Notes: generated by a model from the sequence alone, not told the origin. Positions 8,787-18,833 are shown, numbered from the stretch's first letter. The stretch: 64,000 nt of DNA from Alistipes sp. (GCA_017560425.1 JAFZEX010000027.1:28518-92517); one strand, 5' to 3'. Translations and numbers: made by a program.

Positions 8787-11396
8787 TTAGTCGAGGTTTA
8801 GGGCGTCGCAGCCACGAATATCCTGTGTTGAGTCGTAGATTAGCTGATAGTAGCCCATCTCGATATATGGACATACCGACGATAGGTCAATCGAGATGTT
8901 TGGGTTATCCTTAATCTCGAACAAGAGGATATATGGCGATATGGTGTCGTCGATGCGTCGTAGGTCGTTCGAGCCAATATATAGCGCCGCCATGCTCTTG
9001 TGTGTGCCGATGCCTGTTGGCCACTCCTTGAGCGTGCGGTTACCCTCGTCGTCACGTTGCTGACGTATGCTTAGCACCGTGAGCCTATCCACCGATAGTG
9101 GGGCATAGGGGAACTCCTCGAAGGCGTTGCTCGAGAGGTCGATGCCGTAGAGGTATGGTATGTTCGAGATGCTGAAGTCGTTGTAGGGCAACTCCTTAAG
9201 GCGGTTGAAGCTAAGGTCGATGGTTGTCAGCATCTCGCTGTTAGCTCCCGTGAGTGCTCCCTCCTCGATTGTGCGCATGCCGTTGGCGCTGAGCATGAGC
9301 GTCTGCACGCTCGAGCCCGACTGCATGATGCGCTTAGGAAGTGTCGTAAGGCGGTTATCGGCAAGGTTTAGCGTCTCGGTGTTTATGCCTCGCCACTCGT
9401 CGCGATTCTCCAACTCCGAAATCTCGTTCGACGAGAAGTTGGCGGTGAGCATAGTGTATATCGAGCGTGCCGAGAATAGGTCGGGAAGCCTCCTAAGGCG
9501 GTTGTTCGAGCAGGTGAATGTCTCGAGCTGGCTCATGCCACAGAAGTAGTCGCCTGGCTCAACCGTGATTGTCGATATGTTGTTGTAGTCGAAGATGAGC
9601 GTTGCGGGCGAAATCTCCTTGCCCAACGAGTGCACCACCTCGAGCTTGTTTGTGCTACAATCCAAGTATCCGAGTTTTGTCATGCGCTTCATGTAGTCGT
9701 GCGATGGTGTCTCACGTAGGTTGTTGTAGCTCAGGTAGAGAATCTGTATCTCGTCGCCCGATTCGCCATCGATAAATGCCTCCCAATCGCTCTTTAGCTG
9801 CTCGCCAGATATGCCGTAGTTCATCGCCACGTTGAGCGACTGAAGCTTAGGTAGGCTTGCCAAGAACTCCATGGGCAGACGCTTTAGGTTAGGGCAGTTG
9901 TATATCTCAACGTCCATCAGCTGCTCGAAGTTCGCCCAGCTCCACGATGCCTGCTCGTCGTAGTAGGGCGAGTCCTCCTTCACATCTACGAAGAACTCGT
10001 CGGCAGTGATTGGGGCGTTGGCGATGAAGAACTGCTCGAGCTTTGTTAGGCGCATCATGGCACGTGATATTCCCGCAATGCCATTTGTGAGGTTGCCAAA
10101 GGCAACATCCTTGCGCTCGATGCGATATAGTGCCTCACGCTCCTCTTCGCTTAGTAGCGCACGCTGAAGCTCGGGCGAGAGGTCACGGCGCACATCATGC
10201 TTAATCATGCGCTCGTGGTAGTCCATGGCGCTTATGTGTGCCGAAGAGTTGTCGTAGCCACCGATAAGCTCGTTGTGGTTGCCGAGGTATAGCGTCTGTA
10301 GCTCCGTAAGCTGGCCAATAGCCTCGGGCACGATGCCCTTAGCACCAAAGCCGGCGAGGTTAAGACCCACAACACGACCATCGGCATTGAGCGTCACGCC
10401 TGGCTGCTCGCCCCACATGTCTATATCCTTGTTGAAGTCCCAATTTGTGCCAGCGTTGTACTCCTCGCCGTAGAATGTCCAGTTCTTGCCGTCGAGTGCC
10501 AACCATATCTTGCGTAGTGCCTCGTAGTCCTTGATGCGCTCGCTTGTCTTCGACAATATTATGGGCACAGCAACCATGCTGCTTTGGTTGTCCGCTATCG
10601 AAAACTCGGTGTTTAGATCCTCTATTGAGGCAATCTCGAGGGTGTTCTTGCCCTTGCTATCCGAATATGTGGTGTACGACGTTACGACATAGTCGCCCGC
10701 CTCCAACCAATACTGAACGCCACAAATCATATATGCCGAGCGGCCGTTGCGCTCGTAGAGCTCCTCGTCGTATGATCCCTCGACAAATGTCTCGTAGTAG
10801 ATTGTAGGCATCGCCTCGAACGATGTCTTCTTCCCCGTGAACTTATCCTTCACGGTGATGTCTACCGCCTTGATGCTGCTAAAGGCGTAGTCGCCCTCCG
10901 CATCGTAGCGTGTTGCGGGGAATGCCTTCAGGAGGGCAAAGCCCACGATGCCTCGCTCGATGACGGGTATGCCAATCTTCTTAACCTCAAGACCGCCCGC
11001 CACAACCGAGAACATTCCGCAGTTGTCGCCCGACAAAATCTCGTTGTCGAGGCTGTCGTAGAGGTAGTAGCCGATAACTTCGTAGCTGCCCGCCATGAGG
11101 CGTAGCTTCTCGCTCTGCAAGCCCCACTCTGCCGACTGCTCGTCGTAGCTCATTAGTGGTAGCGTCTGTCTGATTGTCGAGCCATTGTACTGCATCACAA
11201 CCGTAATTTTTGACGCTTCCGACAACCACTCCAACTCGCCCGTAGCACGTGTTGAGGCCTCCATCTGCGCCTCCTTTAAAAGGCGGAACTGCACATAGCC
11301 ATACTCCGCATCGAGGCTCTCGGTCCTCTGCTCGCAACCCACAAGAGCTACGGTGAGCAGGCTTAAAAGAAGTATAATTGTGTTTCTCATAATCAT
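8787..11396 (-). CDS. Large leucine-rich-repeat lipoprotein (DUF4458-like N-terminus)
   Basis: An 869-residue lipoprotein with signal MIMRNTIILLLSLLTVALVGC. Residues about 25-280 form a beta-rich N-terminal domain (VQFRLLKEAQMEASTRATGE onward) resembling the DUF4458 domains found before LRRs in Bacteroidota; that name is tentative. From about residue 290 a plant-type LRR entry segment (YEALRKIWLALDGKNW) leads into many leucine-rich repeats, for example LTELQTLYLGNHNELIGG and LQSLNVAMNYGISG. Such proteins are usually exported and bind proteins. It lies directly upstream of the BACON/LRR gene, so two LRR proteins are co-expressed with the protease. Confidence 0.85.
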   Translation of the reverse strand: MIMRNTIILLLSLLTVALVGCEQRTESLDAEYGYVQFRLLKEAQMEASTRATGELEWLSEASKITVVMQYNGSTIRQTLPLMSYDEQSAEWGLQSEKLRLMAGSYEVIGYYLYDSLDNEILSGDNCGMFSVVAGGLEVKKIGIPVIERGIVGFALLKAFPATRYDAEGDYAFSSIKAVDITVKDKFTGKKTSFEAMPTIYYETFVEGSYDEELYERNGRSAYMICGVQYWLEAGDYVVTSYTTYSDSKGKNTLEIASIEDLNTEFSIADNQSSMVAVPIILSKTSERIKDYEALRKIWLALDGKNWTFYGEEYNAGTNWDFNKDIDMWGEQPGVTLNADGRVVGLNLAGFGAKGIVPEAIGQLTELQTLYLGNHNELIGGYDNSSAHISAMDYHERMIKHDVRRDLSPELQRALLSEEEREALYRIERKDVAFGNLTNGIAGISRAMMRLTKLEQFFIANAPITADEFFVDVKEDSPYYDEQASWSWANFEQLMDVEIYNCPNLKRLPMEFLASLPKLQSLNVAMNYGISGEQLKSDWEAFIDGESGDEIQILYLSYNNLRETPSHDYMKRMTKLGYLDCSTNKLEVVHSLGKEISPATLIFDYNNISTITVEPGDYFCGMSQLETFTCSNNRLRRLPDLFSARSIYTMLTANFSSNEISELENRDEWRGINTETLNLADNRLTTLPKRIMQSGSSVQTLMLSANGMRTIEEGALTGANSEMLTTIDLSFNRLKELPYNDFSISNIPYLYGIDLSSNAFEEFPYAPLSVDRLTVLSIRQQRDDEGNRTLKEWPTGIGTHKSMAALYIGSNDLRRIDDTISPYILLFEIKDNPNISIDLSSVCPYIEMGYYQLIYDSTQDIRGCDALNLD

Positions 11397-11410
11397 CTTA
11401 GGTTTTGCCG

Positions 11411-13003
11411 TTATTGAGCGGGTGGCGTAACCACCAATACTTTCTGTGCTATGTTGTTTAGCTTGAATACTATAACCACATTCTCGCCATTCCAGCCGCC
11501 CTTAGGTCCCCAAAGGTGCACGGATAGCTCCTCGTCGGTGTTGTCGCCAATGTAGTACTCACCCTCGCTAACCTTTAGCTGACGCTCGCCATGTGTAACC
11601 TCCACGCCGGCAATGCCCTTGTCGTGGCCCGCAGTATCCCAGCCCTCGATAAGTGGGTTGATGATAACGCCTGGTGTCTTGCCCGCAATAGGGTTCACGA
11701 AGTCGCACTTGAAGATTGCCTCGGTGCCATACTTTGTCGCAAGCTCCGCATCCACATATGGCTCGCAGTAGATCTCGAGCGATGATAGTGAGTGGTAGGC
11801 ATACATCGTCTTTGCGCCGTAGATGTCGTGCTGCACAAAGTCGATAAGCACAAACTTGGTGTAGTCGCTATTGATTGCTGGGAGCGTAAGACCTGCCGAG
11901 GTATCCTCCTCAAATAGAGCGTTGTAGTTGCCTGCAAGCTCGTCGTAAATGCCGCTTGGCAGGGCCATAACTGCACCATAGCGAGGCTTATTTGAAGAGT
12001 GCTCGTTGATGCGTAGCGTCATGCGCTCCTTGTCGAACTCAATCCAAAGTTTAGCATCGCCCTCGTCGAAACACTCGAACGAAGGTATGCCTCGCTCGAT
12101 ATGCTCCTCGACGAGTAGGATATGGTAGTTGTTATCCTCCGATACGATCTTGTATTGTAGCTCGTCGCTAAATGTCGTTGTGGTGTCGTTGCCCTCGTCG
12201 TAGTTGCGCAGTGTCTTGCCGTCGAGCGACACCTCCCAGCCATAGGCGTTGGCAGTAGGGCCTGTGAACGTTAGGTGGTTTCTGCCCATGCCATTGTATA
12301 TTAGGGCATAGCGGAAGCTTGTGCTATTATCTCTGTTGGCAAAGGTGATATATTTGTTGTCTGCCTCGCCAATTTTGATGTTCTCACGCTCGCCATCACG
12401 CACGATGCGTAGTAGGGCAGTGATGCGCTCGCCCGCCCTGCCACTAATGGCGTTGGTTATGGTAATTCTGCCACTTGCATCACGCTCGGCAACCTCCACC
12501 CACTCGGGTAGGTTTGTTGCGGCGAACGTGAAGTTGGCCTCGAACGATGTCTCGATGTATGTGTCGTAGCCAATCTCGATGGTGTTTGTGGCGTTGCCCT
12601 CAGCGTCGAAGAGCTTGACGTAAAGATCCCTCGAGCTACGCTCCACCGTGGCAAGCGTGCCACACTGCTCGCCAACACGTATCGTGATGGTGGCAACCGA
12701 CGACTCCTCAGTCTGGTTCAGGTCGCTAATCTTGAGCATGACACTTACCTTGCCCGCCTTGCCCGCCATATCCTGCATCTCGCCGTTAGGCGTGATAAAC
12801 TTGCACCATAGAGCATTCGACGATAGGTGCCATGCGCCATCAACGCTAAAGCTTAGCTGTGGCTTGTCGCCCGCATCGCAGAGAATGGTCTGCTCGTTAG
12901 GTAGGCTGATATTTGTTGCCTCCTCCTCCTGGCACGATATGCCGAGTGTGGCGAGAAGTAGAACTGCCACAACGCATATCGATTTATAAGACTCTCTAAT
13001 CAT
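11411..13003 (-). CDS. Lipoprotein of DUF5003 type
   Basis: A 530-residue predicted lipoprotein with signal sequence ending LLLATLGISC. The N-terminal 200 residues hold two BACON-like beta modules (AWHLSSNALWCKFITPNGEM and FAATNLPEWVEVAERDASG). The remaining 300 residues resemble the C-terminal region of DUF5003 lipoproteins that accompany SusC/SusD pairs; that name is from memory and unverified. It lies between the DUF4984-like gene and the large LRR gene, with gaps of 27 and 14 nt. A role as an accessory ligand-binding surface protein of the SusC/SusD complex is inferred from position. Confidence 0.75.
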   Translation of the reverse strand: MIRESYKSICVVAVLLLATLGISCQEEEATNISLPNEQTILCDAGDKPQLSFSVDGAWHLSSNALWCKFITPNGEMQDMAGKAGKVSVMLKISDLNQTEESSVATITIRVGEQCGTLATVERSSRDLYVKLFDAEGNATNTIEIGYDTYIETSFEANFTFAATNLPEWVEVAERDASGRITITNAISGRAGERITALLRIVRDGERENIKIGEADNKYITFANRDNSTSFRYALIYNGMGRNHLTFTGPTANAYGWEVSLDGKTLRNYDEGNDTTTTFSDELQYKIVSEDNNYHILLVEEHIERGIPSFECFDEGDAKLWIEFDKERMTLRINEHSSNKPRYGAVMALPSGIYDELAGNYNALFEEDTSAGLTLPAINSDYTKFVLIDFVQHDIYGAKTMYAYHSLSSLEIYCEPYVDAELATKYGTEAIFKCDFVNPIAGKTPGVIINPLIEGWDTAGHDKGIAGVEVTHGERQLKVSEGEYYIGDNTDEELSVHLWGPKGGWNGENVVIVFKLNNIAQKVLVVTPPAQ

Positions 13004-13030
13004 ATCTTGTTTTCGTTTATTCGCTACTTG

Positions 13031-13915
13031 TTAGAAGCCCTCACGCATGATGCGCTCTGCCTCCTCGTCTGATATCCACTCGAGAATGTTGATGTAGTTG
13101 CCCACGGTGCCCACCTCATCGACATACATCACGGTGTACAAGAGCAAGAAGCCCTCGCAGGTGCTGTAATACGACACACTGCCCATAGGGTTGTCCACCA
13201 TGAGCTTGCCGTTACCATAGATGGTGCCAAAGGCCTCGCCCGTGGTGCCGAGCACCTGAGCGCCACAGAGCGACGCAAGAGGGTTTAGGCGATCCTCCGA
13301 GCTAAGCTTAACACGTATGTCGTAGCCCTCATAAAACATATCCTCGATAGCAATCACACCCTCCTCCTTGTCGAGATAAGTGCGCACAAGACGTGCGTCG
13401 GTGTTCATATACTGCATCGACCATGTAGATGTGAGCACGGCATAGCCCACGAAGTTGTTGATGTCGAAGGGGCAACAGCGCTGCAAGGTAACCACCGTTG
13501 AGGTGCTATAATCGCTTAAGATGTCCTCCTGGTCGAGCACCAAGCTAAGCTTAACCTCGACAGGGGCGTTGGGCGATAGGGCATCTGCTATGCCTCGTAT
13601 GCGGAGTGCTGTGGCAAGCTCGCCAGCCTTTATTGTCAGGGTGTGCGACTCAATCTCGTAGTGCATATCCTCGATAGCGCTACTCTCGGTGATGATGACC
13701 TCGACACCTACGTGGCGATCAACATCGGCGGTGCGTGATGCCGATACGGGTATCTCGAACCACTCCTCGTTGTCGATTACGCCCAAGGTGTGGCTCTCCG
13801 CCGAGAACATTATAAAGTTGCGACCCTCGTATATTGGTCTTTCGCTCTCGCAGCCTACAACAACAAGGCTGAGCAGAGCAAAGAGCAGAGCACTGAATTT
13901 TGATATATGTTTCAT
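13031..13915 (-). CDS. Lipoprotein of DUF4984/DUF4843 type
   Basis: A 294-residue predicted lipoprotein (signal MKHISKFSALLFALLSLVVVGC). The N-terminal half is Calx-beta-like, with IPVSASRTADVDRHVGVEV and then MHYEIESHTLTIKAGELATA, as seen in DUF4843-type proteins encoded next to SusD. The C-terminal half (GYAVLTSTWSMQYMNTDARL onward) resembles DUF4984. It is encoded 6 nt after susD, the usual position of the first accessory surface protein. Co-complex formation with SusC/SusD is inferred from position. Confidence 0.75.
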   Translation of the reverse strand: MKHISKFSALLFALLSLVVVGCESERPIYEGRNFIMFSAESHTLGVIDNEEWFEIPVSASRTADVDRHVGVEVIITESSAIEDMHYEIESHTLTIKAGELATALRIRGIADALSPNAPVEVKLSLVLDQEDILSDYSTSTVVTLQRCCPFDINNFVGYAVLTSTWSMQYMNTDARLVRTYLDKEEGVIAIEDMFYEGYDIRVKLSSEDRLNPLASLCGAQVLGTTGEAFGTIYGNGKLMVDNPMGSVSYYSTCEGFLLLYTVMYVDEVGTVGNYINILEWISDEEAERIMREGF

Positions 13916-13921
13916 ACTGTG

Positions 13922-15445
13922 TTATTTGTTACTCTCGTTAGGTTCAATCATCGATCCGGGCGACTCGAGCTCGTGCTGAGGTATTGGCCACACAAAGCGC
14001 ACGTCGTCGGCATCGATCTTGAGCGATGAGCCATGCTCCAACGACTGCTCCTGAGGCTTGCGCTCGAAGCCCTTGTGCCAGCGCTTAAGGTCGGTGAGGC
14101 GGAAGCCCTCCATGTATAGCTCCTTGATGCGCTCCTCCTCGATAAGCTGCATGGCATTTGCCTCGGTGAGGGTCGCGCTACCACTAAACGAGGCGTAGCG
14201 TGCAGCAAGCAGCTCGCCAAGGTCGTTGCTCGCAGATGAGTAGTTGCCCTTCATGGCGTATGCCTCGGCACGTATCAGATACTGCTCGGCAAGGCGCAAT
14301 GGCTTAGGCATCGAGGTGTGCAATATCTGCTGCGAGAAGAAGTCCATGTTACCAAAATACTTCATAAGAAGTGGCCATGTAAGGCCGTGGCTATGTCCTG
14401 TCTGATAGTTTTGGAAATAGGTCAATGCACGTAGGTCGGCATCGTTGTAGAGGTTGAGCACCCACTCCGAAGGTACGTAGTCGGGCTTGAGTGTCGAGTA
14501 GTCGTAGTTGCAGAAGATGCGACCAAGTGCACCGCCATACGACGTAGGTGTGAAGCCCACCTTCCAAATAATCTCCGTGGCATCGTCATACTGCCACATA
14601 TAGGCGAAGTGGCTGAGCTCAGAGGTTACCATCGCAGTGGTTGATGATAGAATGTAGTAGCCGCTATCGATCACACGTGAAGAGTAGTCGATGGCTGCGT
14701 CGTAGTCCTTCATATATAGCGCCACACGAGCACGCAGGGCGTAGGCGGTATACTCGTTGAAGTATGGTGAGCTGAACAATCCGCTCATAGGCACACTCGA
14801 GCTCACCTCCATAAGCCTTGCCGCAAGCTCCAAGTCCTCGATAACACGCTCATACGACTTTTGGAGCGACGAGCGAATCATCTCTTCGTCGGTGTTGTAC
14901 TTTGTGACAAGCACCACGCCGAGCTCCTCCTCAGCCTCCTCCTTGCTCTCGTAGCTCTTGCAGTAGAGCTTGATAAGCTCCGAGTAAGCCATGGCACGGG
15001 CGAAGTATGCCTCGCCACATATCTGATTGAAGTGCTCGATGTCGGCCTCCTCAACAAGCGTTGCCTCGACACGTGGCGCATACTCCAAGAGGTAGTTGGC
15101 ACGTGCGATAACCTGATATAGCGCAGCATAGACCGATGTTATCTCCGAGTTTGTGGCAAGAATATCCCAGCGCCATATGTTGCCATAGGTGTTGGTATAG
15201 CCATTTATGGCGTGCACCAAGTCGCACTGCACGTCGGGAAGCAGCGTGAGGTAGCCACTATATAGGGCGCTGCTCTTGAAGCTGTCGTAGACGCCAATGG
15301 CTGCCTGATCCAAGTCATCGAGGGTGTTGATAGCCTTGTCCTGAGGTATCGCATAGTCGGGATACTTCTCGAGGCATGAACTAAGTGTGGTTGCGACAAT
15401 AGCCAAAACCACAAGTTTATGGAGTGTTGTATATAGCTTTCTCAT
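13922..15445 (-). CDS. SusD/RagB-family outer membrane lipoprotein
   Basis: A 507-residue lipoprotein (lipobox in VVLAIVATTLSSC) of the SusD/RagB family, the lid that captures ligand on the SusC barrel at the cell surface. Family marks are YAIPQDKAINTLDDLDQAAIG near the N-terminus, TPR-like helices (AYFARAMAYSELIKLYCKSY) and the C-terminal block EERIKELYMEGFRLTDLKRW. It begins 13 nt after susC. The neighbours (LRR proteins and a subtilase, no glycosidase) suggest that this pair may be of the peptide-binding RagB type. Confidence 0.95.
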   Translation of the reverse strand: MRKLYTTLHKLVVLAIVATTLSSCLEKYPDYAIPQDKAINTLDDLDQAAIGVYDSFKSSALYSGYLTLLPDVQCDLVHAINGYTNTYGNIWRWDILATNSEITSVYAALYQVIARANYLLEYAPRVEATLVEEADIEHFNQICGEAYFARAMAYSELIKLYCKSYESKEEAEEELGVVLVTKYNTDEEMIRSSLQKSYERVIEDLELAARLMEVSSSVPMSGLFSSPYFNEYTAYALRARVALYMKDYDAAIDYSSRVIDSGYYILSSTTAMVTSELSHFAYMWQYDDATEIIWKVGFTPTSYGGALGRIFCNYDYSTLKPDYVPSEWVLNLYNDADLRALTYFQNYQTGHSHGLTWPLLMKYFGNMDFFSQQILHTSMPKPLRLAEQYLIRAEAYAMKGNYSSASNDLGELLAARYASFSGSATLTEANAMQLIEEERIKELYMEGFRLTDLKRWHKGFERKPQEQSLEHGSSLKIDADDVRFVWPIPQHELESPGSMIEPNESNK

Positions 15446-15458
15446 GGCGAAATGTCGG

Positions 15459-18392
15459 TTAGAAGGTTAGGTCGATGCCCATAGAGTATTGGCGTGACAT
15501 AGGGTACTGCGCTCGATATACGTTGCCCGAAGCCTCAGGGTCGATGCCCGTGAACGAGGTAAACGTGAATAGGTTTTGCGCCTGAACATATATGCGTGCT
15601 GACGTGAAGAACTTGCTCTTGCGGAGCACGTTCGATGGTAGCGAGTAGCTAAGCATCACATTCTTGAGGCGTAGGAACGAGGCATCCTCCAAGAAGCGAG
15701 AGTCCATCTGTGGCGTTACGCCGTAGCGTGGTATGTCGGTGATGTCGCCCGGCTGCTTCCAGCCGTCGTAGAGTATGCGGCGTGATTGGTTGTAGGTCGA
15801 GTATAGTCCGTTGCTCTCCTCAAAGAAGCGGTCGTTGTTGAACATCCACCTGTCGGCAACCCATGCAAATTGTGCCGAGAGCGACAATCCTCGCCATGTG
15901 AGCGACGTGCCGAAACCGCCTTGCCATGGTGCGATATAGCTCTTGCCGGTCATCACCTTGTCCGACTCGTTGAACTCGGTAGTAACCTCACCATCTTTGG
16001 TGAGCCACAAAGCGTCACCATTTGCTGGGTTCACGCCAGCAAAGCGATTAACATAGAACTCGCCCACGGAGTGACCCACCACAAGCTTGGTGCTTGTCGA
16101 TGATAGCTCATACTCGTTGAGGCCGTTATATAGCTCGGTAATCTCGTTGTGGTTGTACGATAGGTTGGCAGATATGTTCCACACGAAGCCACCACGGCGC
16201 ACCACGTCGGCATTTAGTGATAGTTCGAAGCCTCGGTTTACCATTGCGCCGATGTTGTCCCAGCGGAAGCCCTCGCCCTTGTCGGCATACGACACAGGCA
16301 CTGACATAAGCATATCCGAGGTGTTCTTGTTGTATAGCTCAATGTCGGCATTGAGTCTGTTCCAGAAGCCGAGGTGCAGGGCAAGGTTTGTTGTCCATAG
16401 CTTCTCCCAACCCAAATCCTCGTTGCCACTCTGTAGTGGGTAGATACCCATCTGATCGTTGTAGTTAGCGCCACCAGCAACCAGCGCCAAGTGGTCGTAA
16501 TTAGGGATTGAGGAGTTGCCCGACGTACCCGTAGATAGCGCCACCTGAGCTGTTGTCAGCCAATCGACACCATCGAGGAAGCTCTCACGCTTGGCATTCC
16601 ACATAAAGCCTACCGACCAAAATGCTGCCCAGCGGCCACCACGGCCAAAGCGTGATGATGCATCGGTGCGCACCGAGAAGTCGGCATAGTAGCGGTTGTC
16701 GTAGCTATACTCGCCACGGCCGAAGAACGACAAGAAGCCGTATGAGTCGCTAACGTCGCCCCACGATATGGCACGTGAGCCCGACGACATGGTTGTGAGG
16801 AAGTCGTTGTTCTGACCCTGGATAATAGCCTGAAAGCCCTCATACTGCGAGTTCACGCCCTCGTGACCCAGCATGAAGTTGAGCGAGTGCTTCTCGGCAA
16901 TCTCTGTGCGATAGGTTATCGTGTTGGTGATGGTTAGTCCGAGGGTGTTGTACGATGCACGTCCCGCTACGCCAATGCCGTTGTTTGGCGTGTAGCTTGG
17001 CAACGAGCGCATGTACGATGTCGAGTTTGTGAAGTCGGCACCAAACTGCGAGCGTATGGTAAGACCCTCAAATGGCGTGATCTCGGCAAAGAGCGTGGTT
17101 AGCACCTTGTATTTCTTGTTTGTCTGAGGGTTAGCCTCCATCCACTCCAATGGGTTTTGTCCTGTGCCACTCCACGAGCCGTCAGCCTCAGAGGCTATCG
17201 AGCCATCTTCACGATAGGGGTTCCAATAGGGTAGCATGAAGCGGCTTGCCGAGATTGGCGAGTAGAGGGCATACTCTCCGTCCTCCGCCTGCTGCACCTC
17301 CTCGTATACCGCCATGGTGTTGGTGCCGAGGCGCAACCACTTCGAGGCACGCACGTCGGTGTTGGCACGAAGGTTAAAGCGGCGGAACATTGAGCCCTGA
17401 GCAATACCATCTTGGTCGTAGAACGAGCCCGACACGTAGTAGTTCATCTTGTCGGTTGCCTTGCTTACCGATAGGTCGTAGCTCTGCAACAACGCTGCAC
17501 GGTTGAACACCACGTCCAACCAGTTGATGTCTGTTAGCGATAGCTTGTCGTAGTTCTTGCCAGCATCCAGGCCCACCATCTTCTCAAACTCGATGCGCTC
17601 GGCAGTGTTCATTAAGTTCCAGTTGCCATGTGCCAGCTGCGAGAAGCCCACCTGAGTGCGGAACGTAACCTTGGCTGCGTCCATGGCTGTGCCTCGTTTG
17701 GTGGTGATCACCACAACGCCGTTGGCAGCACGAGCACCATAGATCGACGATGAGGAGGCATCCTTGAGCACCGACACCGACTCGATGTCCGAGGGCGATA
17801 TGGCGTTAAAGTCGGAGCTCGAGATGGGCACACCGTCAAGAATGAAGAGGGGCGATGTTCCCGAGTTTATGGAGTTAGTACCACGTATCTGGAATGTGGC
17901 AGCCTTTGATGGCTCGCCCGAGTTAGAGAGCACCATGAGTCCTGGGCTCTGACCCTGCAACGCCTGGTCGAAGCCCGCCGCAGGCACCGCCTCGAGCTTA
18001 TCGGCCTTCACGGTAGATACCGAGCCGGCGATAGTTCCCTTCTTGCGTGTGCCATAGGCAACCACCACAACCTCCTCGATAACGTCGTCGGGCATAAGTA
18101 CCACGTTGTGCTCAACGCTCTGCATGCCCGTGGGCACCACCCACTCCTGCTTTTGGTAGCCGAGGTAGGAGTATGTGAGCGTCGTGCCCGCCGCCACGAC
18201 AATCTCGTAGCGACCGCCGAGGTCGGTGCTCACGCCCGATGTGGGGCCCGACACCACGCTGGCACCGATAAGCATGCCCTCCGTGTCGCTTGCTATAGTT
18301 CCCGTCACCGTAACCTTGGCTTGCGCACATAACGCCATCGGTATAAGCAACAGCGCAAAGGTTGTTAGTAGTTTAGTGAAAAGATGTCTCAT
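15459..18392 (-). CDS. SusC/RagA-family TonB-dependent transporter
   Basis: A 977-residue outer-membrane transporter. The start at 18392 (MRHLFTKLLTTFALLLIPMALCAQ) gives the signal peptide; the frame runs 17 codons further upstream into the promoter region and I exclude that. A carboxypeptidase-regulatory-like domain (residues 25-110) is followed by a TonB-box-like stretch EEVVVVAYGT, a plug with SVLKDASSSSIYGARAANGV, and a 22-strand-type barrel ending YSMGIDLTF. It is the first gene of the operon and has a TATATTTG -7 box 39 nt upstream. No anti-sigma factor or hybrid two-component regulator gene is adjacent. Confidence 0.95.
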   Translation of the reverse strand: MRHLFTKLLTTFALLLIPMALCAQAKVTVTGTIASDTEGMLIGASVVSGPTSGVSTDLGGRYEIVVAAGTTLTYSYLGYQKQEWVVPTGMQSVEHNVVLMPDDVIEEVVVVAYGTRKKGTIAGSVSTVKADKLEAVPAAGFDQALQGQSPGLMVLSNSGEPSKAATFQIRGTNSINSGTSPLFILDGVPISSSDFNAISPSDIESVSVLKDASSSSIYGARAANGVVVITTKRGTAMDAAKVTFRTQVGFSQLAHGNWNLMNTAERIEFEKMVGLDAGKNYDKLSLTDINWLDVVFNRAALLQSYDLSVSKATDKMNYYVSGSFYDQDGIAQGSMFRRFNLRANTDVRASKWLRLGTNTMAVYEEVQQAEDGEYALYSPISASRFMLPYWNPYREDGSIASEADGSWSGTGQNPLEWMEANPQTNKKYKVLTTLFAEITPFEGLTIRSQFGADFTNSTSYMRSLPSYTPNNGIGVAGRASYNTLGLTITNTITYRTEIAEKHSLNFMLGHEGVNSQYEGFQAIIQGQNNDFLTTMSSGSRAISWGDVSDSYGFLSFFGRGEYSYDNRYYADFSVRTDASSRFGRGGRWAAFWSVGFMWNAKRESFLDGVDWLTTAQVALSTGTSGNSSIPNYDHLALVAGGANYNDQMGIYPLQSGNEDLGWEKLWTTNLALHLGFWNRLNADIELYNKNTSDMLMSVPVSYADKGEGFRWDNIGAMVNRGFELSLNADVVRRGGFVWNISANLSYNHNEITELYNGLNEYELSSTSTKLVVGHSVGEFYVNRFAGVNPANGDALWLTKDGEVTTEFNESDKVMTGKSYIAPWQGGFGTSLTWRGLSLSAQFAWVADRWMFNNDRFFEESNGLYSTYNQSRRILYDGWKQPGDITDIPRYGVTPQMDSRFLEDASFLRLKNVMLSYSLPSNVLRKSKFFTSARIYVQAQNLFTFTSFTGIDPEASGNVYRAQYPMSRQYSMGIDLTF

Positions 18393-18430
18393 TATTGGTT
18401 TTTGTTTGTTTGCGTAAAGTCTGTATATTG

Positions 18431-18438
18431 CAAATATA
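18431..18438 (-). promoter_or_regulatory. -7 box of the SusC/SusD operon promoter
   Basis: Read on the minus strand this is TATATTTG, matching the Bacteroidota TAnnTTTG -7 element, and it lies 39 nt before the susC start. No clear TTTG -33 element is present at the usual 19-21 nt distance, so the promoter may be weak or need an activator. Apart from this box I see only AT-rich sequence between susC and the tRNA promoter at 18680. Confidence 0.5.
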
Positions 18439-18679
18439 GCCATTTATTTCCTATGCGCCTAATTATTATATAATAATTTGCACGCGCGTGCTACAAATAT
18501 TAGTAATATGGCTTTTTGCTAAAGTTGCAAATCTGCCAATTATTCGCCTATTTCTCGCATAATAGCCCTCGTCGTGGGACATGTGGTGTGCTGTAAATTA
18601 TTTTTAGGTGTTAATCGGCTGATTAATAAGTAGATGACGTTTTGATAAAATTAAAGTAAGTAAAAATTTTAAATAAATA

Positions 18680-18711
18680 TTTGGACGTAATAAAAATTTG
18701 ACTTATCTTTG
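18680..18711 (+). promoter_or_regulatory. Promoter of tRNA-fMet
   Basis: TTTG at 18680-18683, a 20-nt spacer, and TATCTTTG at 18704-18711 make a full consensus Bacteroidota housekeeping promoter. Transcription should start near 18719, about 39 nt before the tRNA. Confidence 0.8.
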
Positions 18712-18757
18712 CACTCGCAATCAAGGGAATTAGGCTACTAAGCCATTCACGATACAT

Positions 18758-18833
18758 CGCGGGGTAGAGCAGTTGGCAGCTCGTCGGGCTCATAACCCGG
18801 AGGTCGGAGGTTCGAGTCCTCCCCCCGCTACCA
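18758..18833 (+). tRNA. Initiator tRNA-fMet (anticodon CAT)
   Basis: A 76-nt tRNA with encoded CCA. The anticodon loop is CTCATAA, closed by three G-C pairs (GGG/CCC), and the first acceptor position is C opposite T, so no Watson-Crick 1:72 pair forms. Both are hallmarks of initiator rather than elongator tRNA-Met. It has its own consensus promoter upstream and a hairpin followed by a T-run immediately downstream. Its 3' end is duplicated in inverted and direct orientation downstream. Confidence 0.95.
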
